Origin: Spirochaetia bacterium
Lineage (GTDB): Bacteria > Spirochaetota > Spirochaetia > Sphaerochaetales > Sphaerochaetaceae
Reading direction: 5' to 3'
DNA length: 21,993 nucleotides
Assembly (NCBI GenBank): GCA_009929055.1
Contig: SABI01000012.1
Span: 1 to 21,993 of the forward strand
The position numbers and the translations under genes are program-made. Shown here piece after piece: positions 1 through 6,088 of the stretch (positions are counted from its first letter, which is position 1; every line of letters begins with the position of its first letter). Under the pieces are notes generated by a model. That model worked only from the letters and a program-made list of their open reading frames with translations. It did no database searches and had not been told where the DNA came from.

Positions 1-815
1 AGATAGACCTGACTTTTAGGGGCAATAGAGGAGTTAATAGCCTCTTTTAAGGAGTTATATGGGACTACTTTTATCTCTTTAGAGAACTCTTTAAGTAATT
101 CTTTGTTAAAGCGAGTAGCATCAGTACAAAGTATTACTTCATCCATGGTGATAATGAGGTATGAAAAAAAGACAGGAGTATGAGGAAGATCCTTCCCCCT
201 TAGATTAGTAATCCAGGCGATATCATCAAGGGTGGTAACAATAGTACTCGCTGCTCCCTTCTCTTGTAATGCTTTTCTTATTGTAGCTATCTTCTCTTTC
301 CTTGAGACTCCTGCAATATTATCTTTCAACTCAATAAGAGATGAGTGTGGAATAGCTGGACGAGAAGGCCATAATTGATCAAAATCAAAGAAGTCTTCTA
401 ATAAGGTAATGTTTATTCCCCTTGGCTCTGTTAATGCCTCGAGTGCTCTATAAGAAGCAACGCTCATTGAGTTTTTATCGAGGCCAATTACTTTAATTGA
501 GTCTTTTTTTGCTATCCAGGTAAAAGGATCAAGAACTCCTTCCATCCCTAATTTCTCTAAGATGATAGGGGTATTCTCTATTTGAAGAGAAGCTTGGATG
601 AAATAGCGAGAATCGACCCAAAGGTGAGTCTCTTCTTGGGTGAGAATAACTGTCCCAGCAGAACCCGTAAAACCACTAACCCATTCTCGAGTTCTAAAGC
701 GAGGGGCAACGTATTCAGAGAGATGAACATCTGTTCCACTTATATACAGAGCATCTAAGTTTTTTTCTTTCATAAAAGATTGAAGCAAATTAATTCTTTG
801 TTCTATTGTACTCAT
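1..815 (-). CDS. pepP: Aminopeptidase P-type Xaa-Pro peptidase, N-terminal part (runs off the left edge)
   Basis: The reading frame is open from an ATG at 815 to the window edge, giving the first 271 residues. It begins MSTIEQRINLLQSFMKEKNL. The motifs WVSGFTGSAGTVIL and LWVDSRYFIQASLQ are typical of the creatinase N-terminal domain of the long, three-domain aminopeptidase P type. A second creatinase-type domain follows, with DDIAWITNLRGKDLPHTPVF. The M24 metallopeptidase domain with the metal ligands lies outside the window, so activity cannot be judged. Family members remove an N-terminal residue ahead of proline in the cytoplasm. The start codon overlaps the lgt stop as ATGA (812-815), which implies translational coupling and a shared transcript with lgt. 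No strong Shine-Dalgarno site precedes it. Confidence 0.88.
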   Translation of the reverse strand, partial: MSTIEQRINLLQSFMKEKNLDALYISGTDVHLSEYVAPRFRTREWVSGFTGSAGTVILTQEETHLWVDSRYFIQASLQIENTPIILEKLGMEGVLDPFTWIAKKDSIKVIGLDKNSMSVASYRALEALTEPRGINITLLEDFFDFDQLWPSRPAIPHSSLIELKDNIAGVSRKEKIATIRKALQEKGAASTIVTTLDDIAWITNLRGKDLPHTPVFFSYLIITMDEVILCTDATRFNKELLKEFSKEIKVVPYNSLKEAINSSIAPKSQVY

Positions 816-1810
816 TTTTTTCTTCTATTTCCTTTTTTCTTAAATTGTTTACTTTTCGCTAATCTCTCTTGTTCTGCTAGGTACATCTTTTTAGTAATAG
901 GAAGCATAATGATTCCACTAGCAATCATGAGAAGAGAGAGGATTTGTCCCATTGAGATATTTATAAGGGATTGGAAAAATTCTATTGAAGAGCTCCCTGA
1001 ATCCCCTGTGATAATATAGCCAAGATGAGAATCTGGTTGCCTTACATACTCTATAATGAAGCGAAATACACCATAGCCAATAAGGTACCAAGCAATTGAG
1101 AATCCATTCCATTTTCTCCTTGGCTGCACGATAAAATACATAATAATGAAAAGAATAATTCCTTCAAATAAGGCTTCATACAATTGGCTAGGATGGCGTG
1201 GTAGGCTAATAAGGTCTCCTACTTGGAATTCCATCCCAATTGAAGTAGCAAAATTACGGACCCATTCTAGGTTGGTTGAAAAACGGGGAGAAGCAGGGAA
1301 AATCATTCCCCATGGAGCAGTTGTAATTCGACCCCATAACTCACCGTTAATAAAATTCCCTAGTCTCCCTGCTGTATATCCTAAAGGGATTGCGGTAACA
1401 AGAACGTCCCCTATATGTAAAAAAGAGAATTTATAGCGCCTTGAAAATAAAAGAGCTCCCACTACTGAACCAACAAGTCCTCCATGGTAACTCATTCCCG
1501 GCAATCCTACGAAAGAGCCATCACGGAATGGCCAAAATATTAACCACGGGTGGAGCCAGTAATATGAACTTCCTTCATATAACAGGGCTGAAAAGAGACG
1601 AGCGCCAACAATTAATCCTGTAATTGTGTATAAAAAGAGGGTTAAGGTGTCGTCATTTGTAATTGCAATCTTACCCCTATTCCTTTGACGGATAAACAAT
1701 ATATACGTGAGAGCAAATGCCACTAGATACATCATGCTATACCATCGAATAGGAAGGGAGTTAAAAACATAAGGACTGATCCATGCTGGATAGGCTATAT
1801 AGTTAATCAT
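812..1810 (-). CDS. lgt: Prolipoprotein diacylglyceryl transferase
   Basis: This inner-membrane enzyme moves diacylglycerol from phosphatidylglycerol to the lipobox cysteine of prolipoproteins. The Lgt signature GRLGNFINGELWG is present, as are YHGGLVG, HPSQLYEA and the late FRFIIEYVRQPDSHLG. With the ATG at 1810 (MINYIAYPAWISPYVF, 332 aa), H109, R149, N152 and E157 keep a constant offset of 6 from E. coli H103, R143, N146 and E151. Several hydrophobic segments span the protein and the C-terminus is very basic (KKKGNRRKK). An in-frame ATG at 1831 would add seven residues. I prefer 1810 because the protein then starts where the family usually does, and because a good promoter (1819-1847) would put the 1831 codon inside the spacer. 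It is the first gene of an lgt-pepP operon, divergent from ctp. Confidence 0.95.
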   Translation of the reverse strand: MINYIAYPAWISPYVFNSLPIRWYSMMYLVAFALTYILFIRQRNRGKIAITNDDTLTLFLYTITGLIVGARLFSALLYEGSSYYWLHPWLIFWPFRDGSFVGLPGMSYHGGLVGSVVGALLFSRRYKFSFLHIGDVLVTAIPLGYTAGRLGNFINGELWGRITTAPWGMIFPASPRFSTNLEWVRNFATSIGMEFQVGDLISLPRHPSQLYEALFEGIILFIIMYFIVQPRRKWNGFSIAWYLIGYGVFRFIIEYVRQPDSHLGYIITGDSGSSSIEFFQSLINISMGQILSLLMIASGIIMLPITKKMYLAEQERLAKSKQFKKKGNRRKK

Positions 1811-1818
1811 ATGGGCAA

Positions 1819-1847
1819 AGTGTATTGTCATAATTGATTGAGGTCAA
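1819..1847 (-). promoter_or_regulatory. lgt promoter, probably leaderless
   Basis: On the minus strand, TTGACC (1847-1842) and TACACT (1824-1819) are separated by 17 bp. The ATG at 1810 lies 8 nt after the -10, about where transcription would begin, and no Shine-Dalgarno site precedes it. This was read by eye with no transcript data. Confidence 0.5.
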
Positions 1848-1896
1848 CTAGATATTTTTAGTAGCCTCTTACTTGGTTTTGAATTATATTCAAGAT

Positions 1897-3336
1897 ATGA
1901 AAAAATTAAAAATTTATATAATAGCGATAATTTTAATAGTAAGCACAGCTCAAGTTATTGGCTCTAGTGGTGTTGATGAAAAAACAATTTCAACATTATT
2001 TGGCCCTTCTACTACCACTCAAACAACAACTTCAGCTGATGAAATCACTCAGAATATGAGAAAATTAGAGCTCCTCTACCGTTTAGTTAATAGAGACTTT
2101 CTTTTTGATATAGATCACAAGAATGTGTATGAAGAGATGGCTAAAGGATTATTTGAGGGGCTAGAGGATGAATATTCAGCCTATATAGTTTCTAAAGAGA
2201 GCTCTGATTTTAGTGAGGATACTCTCGGTACGTATGGGGGAATAGGGGCTTATATCTCTAAAAATTACCTTAATTACAGAGATTTCTCCAAACCAGAAAC
2301 CTACATGATTAATATTACGAGTGTATTTCCAGGTTCTCCTGCTGAGAGTGCCGGACTCCTTTCAGGAGACCTTGTAAGTCACGTTGATGGAGAGCCTGTA
2401 GATGATTTAGAAGCGGATCAAGCTTCTAAAGCTCTTAAAGGGGAAGCGGGAACAGTTGTTACTCTCACTATTAGGAGGGGAGATATTACTTTTGATGTAA
2501 AAGTAACACGTAAAAATGTTCAAGTTCCTACAGTCTCTTCTTCTGTAATTGATAAAGATATTGGATACTTACAAATTACTCAATTTACAGAATCTACTGC
2601 AAATCAAGTAATAGAAAAGCTACGAAACATTAACTTCGATTCTCTCTCTTCACTCATCATTGACTTACGTAATAACCCAGGAGGAATTGTTGATGCCACT
2701 CTTCGTATTGCTGATATGATTCTTGATGATGGTAAGATTGTCCAAGTTCATTCAAAAAATGCTAAAAGTGATAAAGTCTATGTTGCTTCTGAAGTAACCC
2801 TCATTCCAACCGATATGCCAATTGTCCTATTAGTGAATGGGGGAAGCGCATCAAGTTCTGAGATTCTAGCTGGTGCTCTCAAGGATAATAAGAGGGCAAC
2901 CCTTATTGGAACTACCACTTTTGGGAAAGGTCTCATTCAAGTTGTCTCTCCTTATGAAGATGGGTTTTATACCCTTACGTGGAGTCAATATAAAACTCCA
3001 AATGGTGATGATATTCATAAGGTGGGAATCCCTGTAGATATAGAAATTGAGGGGATGAAAGTAGATGAAGAGAACATGGAGTCGTATTTAGAGTTTATTA
3101 ATAGTGGAGCAGCCGAAACATTTGCAAAAGAAAATCCTAATGGAAGTGATGAAGATTATATGAACTTTATTGAGCAATATGCCCCCAAAGATTCCCCATT
3201 AGATGATTTAGTCTATAAAATTGTGTTAAGAAGAGAATACTTAAAAGAGATTCCTTTCGAACAAAGGCCATTAGCAGATGTTGATTACGATATAGTACTA
3301 AAACGAGCTGTGGACTTTATAAAAACAGGAAAATAA
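1897..3336 (+). CDS. ctp: C-terminal processing peptidase, S41 family, PDZ domain
   Basis: This is an exported serine protease of the Tsp/CtpA type, which cleaves envelope proteins near their C-termini. From the ATG at 1897 the protein has 479 residues. Residues 1-23 form a signal peptide or signal anchor (MKKLKIYIIAIILIVSTAQV). A PDZ domain covers about 112-200 (FPGSPAESAGLLSGDLV). The catalytic core follows, with LIIDLRNNPGG, then GGSASSSEILAGAL and TTFGKGLIQ. The Ser/Lys dyad is S319 and K344, with the family spacing of 25. A TTG at 1873 would extend the frame by eight polar residues ahead of the signal sequence, so the ATG is preferred. A -10-like TATATT at 1885-1890 ends 6 nt before the ATG, but no good -35 is visible. 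rsmE starts on the next base after the stop. Confidence 0.93.
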   Translation: MKKLKIYIIAIILIVSTAQVIGSSGVDEKTISTLFGPSTTTQTTTSADEITQNMRKLELLYRLVNRDFLFDIDHKNVYEEMAKGLFEGLEDEYSAYIVSKESSDFSEDTLGTYGGIGAYISKNYLNYRDFSKPETYMINITSVFPGSPAESAGLLSGDLVSHVDGEPVDDLEADQASKALKGEAGTVVTLTIRRGDITFDVKVTRKNVQVPTVSSSVIDKDIGYLQITQFTESTANQVIEKLRNINFDSLSSLIIDLRNNPGGIVDATLRIADMILDDGKIVQVHSKNAKSDKVYVASEVTLIPTDMPIVLLVNGGSASSSEILAGALKDNKRATLIGTTTFGKGLIQVVSPYEDGFYTLTWSQYKTPNGDDIHKVGIPVDIEIEGMKVDEENMESYLEFINSGAAETFAKENPNGSDEDYMNFIEQYAPKDSPLDDLVYKIVLRREYLKEIPFEQRPLADVDYDIVLKRAVDFIKTGK

Positions 3337-4128
3337 ATGAGAGTATTTATTCTACCCCCCTCTTTTCAAGGAGAGGGGGAACTCTCCTTGAAGGGGAAAG
3401 ATTATCACTATCTTGTGAATGTTCTTCGCCTGAAAGAGGGGAGTTTCTTTACTGGCCGCGCAAGAAATGGTTCATTTTATGAGTTAAAGATTACACATAT
3501 TAGTCAAAATTCTTTAACTGCTACATCCCAAGAGAAGGGGGATGAATACTCAAGTTCAACTGATTCTTTAAGTGCATATAGAGGATTTTTCCCTGAAATA
3601 CATCTTTATCAAGGTCTTGCAAAAGGGAAGAAGATGGAGAGTATCATTCGTCAATGTACTGAAGTTGGAATTACTTCTATTACTCCCCTTATCTCTACCT
3701 ACTGTGTTGCAGACATTTCAAACAAAGAAGAGAACAAACTAACGCGCTATGAAAGTATAGTAAAAGAGGCTCTTCAACAAAGCAGCTCTCCTGTGATGAC
3801 CTCTATCAACCCTTCTATCCATGTTAAAGATCTTATGAACTCCTTAGAATTTCCGCAGAGACTTCTCGTTCTGCACCAAATACCAAAAGGAGAAACTAAG
3901 TCGATTTTTTTGTTAGTAAAACAACTTATACAAGAAGAGGAAAAAGCTCCCCTTTATGTTGCTATTGGCCCTGAAGGAGGCTTTAGTGATCAAGAGGTAG
4001 AGATGTTAGTTTCTCGTGGTGCTAAGTGTGTATTTCTCAACACAAACATCTTAAGGACTGAAACAGCAGCAATAGTTTCTGTTTCAATAATTCAACAATA
4101 TATTATTGACCTGTTGAGTCATAATTGA
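3337..4128 (+). CDS. rsmE: 16S rRNA (uracil(1498)-N3)-methyltransferase RsmE
   Basis: RsmE methylates U1498 of 16S rRNA using SAM. The 263-residue protein has the usual family length. It starts MRVFILPPSF, followed by the PUA-like N-terminal part (DYHYLVNVLRLKEG). The SPOUT trefoil-knot C-terminus carries GPEGGF (211-216) and LRTETA (239-244), which form the SAM-binding knot. KGKKMESIIRQCTEVG is the usual start of the knot domain. The ATG directly abuts the ctp stop, and AGGA at 3327-3330 inside ctp serves as the Shine-Dalgarno site, so ctp and rsmE are cotranscribed. Codons 10-19 form a perfect 11-bp hairpin, described separately. Confidence 0.95.
   Translation: MRVFILPPSFQGEGELSLKGKDYHYLVNVLRLKEGSFFTGRARNGSFYELKITHISQNSLTATSQEKGDEYSSSTDSLSAYRGFFPEIHLYQGLAKGKKMESIIRQCTEVGITSITPLISTYCVADISNKEENKLTRYESIVKEALQQSSSPVMTSINPSIHVKDLMNSLEFPQRLLVLHQIPKGETKSIFLLVKQLIQEEEKAPLYVAIGPEGGFSDQEVEMLVSRGAKCVFLNTNILRTETAAIVSVSIIQQYIIDLLSHN
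3365..3392 (+). other. Strong hairpin in the first codons of rsmE
   Basis: TTCAAGGAGAG (3365-3375) and CTCTCCTTGAA (3382-3392) form a perfect 11-bp inverted repeat around the loop GGGGAA. The upstream CCCC can add pairs with GGGG at 3393-3396 across a bulge. A competing stem, CCCCTC (3357-3362) with GAGGGG (3373-3378), is also possible. The structure lies entirely within coding sequence. Confidence 0.6.
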
Positions 4129-4206
4129 GACATTCCCCCCTTCTTCTCCCCCCTTTATCATAGTAAGACTTTACCACATCGAAAATCAGGCATCAGGAGT
4201 TTTTCT

Positions 4207-5373
4207 ATGGCGATGTATCTCTTTACTAAGGATTTGCGTCTCAGAGCTTCAATTAATACACAGCTGCATAAAGGATGTATTAGTACAACAGAAAAATCAT
4301 CAATAAAGAAGACAAGTGAAAAGATGTTTCAAGACCCTCATCCTGTCCTAATTATAGATGAATCTTTTTCAACAGAGGGAGTACTCCCTTTGCTGGAGTA
4401 TTTAATATCATCTCACATTCCTGGACCAAAAATTTTGATTCCAAAAATTAAGCAGCCAGTAAGCTCCTTTGTTAGTGAAGGAAATATTGCCATTTTATAT
4501 CGTCCGTTTACTATAGAGCAACTTCTTTTATGTGCGATAAGTGTGAGTTCAATGGATGCAATAGCCCCACATATTTCCCTTTCAATGAAGGAGCAGTTAG
4601 AAACTTTATCTCTTGAAAAAAACTATGAATCAGAATTCGTAGGTTCTTCTATACACATAAAAGAGATAAAAAAAATCATCTCTCACATAGGAAGTCATTT
4701 TAGTGCTGTTCATATAAATGGAGAAAGTGGAACTGGAAAAGAAATTGTTGCTTCTTTATTAAAGGAAGCCTCAGGCAATCAAGGTCCTTTTGAGGTTGTG
4801 AACTGCTCAAACATCCCCTCCTCTCTTGCAGATGTCTACCTCTTTGGAGCAAAAAAAGGGGCATATACTGATGCAATCTATGAACAAAAAGGGTGTGTAA
4901 AAAGGGCAGATGGGGGAATTCTCTTCCTAGATGAAATAGAAGACCTTAGCCTCAATGTTCAAGGAAAGCTCCTTAGGCTCCTTGAAACAAAAGAATTTAC
5001 TCAATTAGGAAGTGATGAAAAAGAGATAAGTAATTTCAAACTTATTAGTGCAAGTAACGTTGATTTAAAACAACTTGTGGTCGAAAAAAAACTTCGATTT
5101 GACCTCTATAATAGAATTAACAAAATTGTAATTGCTCTTCCTCCCTTACGAGCAAGAAAAGAAGATATACCTCAGTTAATAGACTACTATTTAAAAACTC
5201 ACCATGATATGAGAATAATCGAACCAAACACTTTAGAAATTCTCCTTAAGTATGATTGGCCTGGAAACGTGAGAGAATTATTCAATACTATTGAAATGTT
5301 ACGCATCTTTAACAATAAAGAGAGTATCCTCTCAAGCAAAAACATATTGGTTGATTCTATTTTTAGTGCTTAA
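4207..5373 (+). CDS. AAA+ protein of the sigma-54 activator type, pseudo-receiver, no HTH
   Basis: The 388-residue protein has a receiver-like N-terminus (about 1-115). This keeps D51 in HPVLIIDES but lacks the first-strand acidic pair, and the conserved Lys is Arg (YRPF, 98-101). A sigma-54 interaction AAA+ domain starts at about 143. Its Walker A is GESGTGKE (172-179) and its Walker B is ILFLDE (238-243). It also has an arginine-finger region LRFDLYNR and the sensor II motif WPGNVREL. The loop that contacts sigma-54 reads GAYTDA (218-223) instead of GAFTGA. The protein ends about 25 residues after sensor II, so there is no Fis-type DNA-binding domain. ATP hydrolysis looks possible. Direct sigma-54 activation is doubtful and specific DNA binding unlikely. 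AGGAG at 4195-4199, 7 nt upstream, fixes the start. The target is unknown. Confidence 0.82.
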   Translation: MAMYLFTKDLRLRASINTQLHKGCISTTEKSSIKKTSEKMFQDPHPVLIIDESFSTEGVLPLLEYLISSHIPGPKILIPKIKQPVSSFVSEGNIAILYRPFTIEQLLLCAISVSSMDAIAPHISLSMKEQLETLSLEKNYESEFVGSSIHIKEIKKIISHIGSHFSAVHINGESGTGKEIVASLLKEASGNQGPFEVVNCSNIPSSLADVYLFGAKKGAYTDAIYEQKGCVKRADGGILFLDEIEDLSLNVQGKLLRLLETKEFTQLGSDEKEISNFKLISASNVDLKQLVVEKKLRFDLYNRINKIVIALPPLRARKEDIPQLIDYYLKTHHDMRIIEPNTLEILLKYDWPGNVRELFNTIEMLRIFNNKESILSSKNILVDSIFSA

Positions 5374-5399
5374 ATTTTCTCATATTTTATAAATATATG

Positions 5400-5428
5400 T
5401 TGACACATTTAGATAAAACCTGTAGGTT
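5400..5428 (+). promoter_or_regulatory. tetR promoter
   Basis: A perfect -35 TTGACA (5400-5405) is followed after 17 bp by a weak -10 TAGGTT (5423-5428). The operator-like site at 5426-5441 overlaps the -10. AAGAGG (5445-5450) is the Shine-Dalgarno site for the ATG at 5455. Confidence 0.55.
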
Positions 5429-5441
5429 AGTGAGCGTTAAC
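5426..5441. promoter_or_regulatory. Operator-like palindrome 1 (tetR promoter)
   Basis: GTTAGTGAGCGTTAAC has the dyad GTTA-N8-TAAC and matches the site at 6061-6076 at 13 of 16 positions. It overlaps the -10 and presumed start site of tetR, as expected for autorepression by the encoded TetR protein. Confidence 0.55.
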
Positions 5442-5454
5442 ATTAAGAGGAAAG

Positions 5455-6036
5455 ATGAAAGAATATAGTGACAAACAACAACAAATTATCTCAGTATCTA
5501 TGACTCTTGTTTTTGAAAAAGGCTTTAGTAATTTGACAATTAGAAATATTGCTAAAGAAATAGGGGTAACGGAGCCAGCTTTATACCGCCACTTTTCTTC
5601 AAAACATGAAATTCTTGTTGCCATTATTGAAACTCTTCAAGCTACTATTCTCCCCCATTTTTCTCTTCTGAGCGAAGGACAAAATTCTCACACTTCATTA
5701 TTTTATCCATTTCTTACAGCCCTTTTTACCACTATTCAAGAGAATCCCTCTTTCGCCCTCTTTGTCTTTAGTGAAGAGGCTTTTCATAATGACCCAGCTC
5801 TAAGACCTCATTTATTACATCTATTAACTCAAATTCTCTCTTCTATAGAAAAGGAATTTGAATTAATTCAAAATAACCCTAGGTGGAAAAAAGCTCTTTC
5901 TCCTAAGCAAGAGGCAACAATAACATTGAGCATCATCCGCTTTACTGTCACAAAATGGCATCTTTCTCATGGGAACACATCTCTTGTCGATGAAATTGAT
6001 CCATTAAGTCATTTATTACACACACTCTTTTTTTAA
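5455..6036 (+). CDS. TetR/AcrR family transcriptional regulator
   Basis: The 193-residue protein has an N-terminal TetR helix-turn-helix. The key stretch is GFSNLTIRNIAKEIGVTEPA followed by LYRHFSSKHEILVAII (residues about 22-60). The C-terminal three quarters form an all-helical ligand-binding region with no recognisable subfamily motif, so the inducer is unknown. It is the first gene of a run with the RND transporter (52-bp gap), the LolA-like protein and the barrel. The RND gene also has its own promoter-like sequence. Paired operator-like sites in both promoters support autoregulation and control of the transporter. It probably acts as a repressor released by a hydrophobic ligand, by analogy with the family. 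Confidence 0.92.
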   Translation: MKEYSDKQQQIISVSMTLVFEKGFSNLTIRNIAKEIGVTEPALYRHFSSKHEILVAIIETLQATILPHFSLLSEGQNSHTSLFYPFLTALFTTIQENPSFALFVFSEEAFHNDPALRPHLLHLLTQILSSIEKEFELIQNNPRWKKALSPKQEATITLSIIRFTVTKWHLSHGNTSLVDEIDPLSHLLHTLFF

Positions 6037-6061
6037 GAGAATATATTTTTTACACTATAAG
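6033..6061 (+). promoter_or_regulatory. Promoter of the RND transporter gene
   Basis: TTAAGA (6033-6038) and TATAAG (6056-6061) are separated by 17 bp. The -35 overlaps the tetR stop codon. The operator-like site begins at the last base of the -10. GGAGG (6081-6085) is the Shine-Dalgarno site, close to the ATG at 6089. Confidence 0.45.
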
Positions 6062-6076
6062 TTAGTTAACGATAAC
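6061..6076. promoter_or_regulatory. Operator-like palindrome 2 (RND transporter promoter)
   Basis: GTTAGTTAACGATAAC matches the tetR-promoter site at 13 of 16 positions and shares the GTTA-N8-TAAC dyad. A second perfect dyad, TAGTTA-ACGA-TAACTA, covers 6063-6078. The site lies at the presumed transcription start. Confidence 0.55.
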
Positions 6077-6088
6077 TATCGGAGGAAC

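Noticed and set aside
780..1623. Several plus-strand open frames opposite lgt
   Set aside because: They are shadows of a clearly real lgt gene, lack ribosome sites and have no recognisable domains.
1873..1896. TTG start extending ctp by eight residues
   Set aside because: The extra residues are polar and would precede a normal signal peptide that begins at the ATG at 1897.
4135..4156. Pyrimidine tract with two C6 runs between rsmE and the AAA+ gene
   Set aside because: It has no inverted repeat to make a terminator and no promoter pattern. It may be simple low-complexity DNA.
5382..5396. ATATTT-TAT-AAATAT inverted repeat after the AAA+ gene
   Set aside because: It is all A/T with no T tract, so it is too weak for a terminator and expected by chance in AT-rich DNA.
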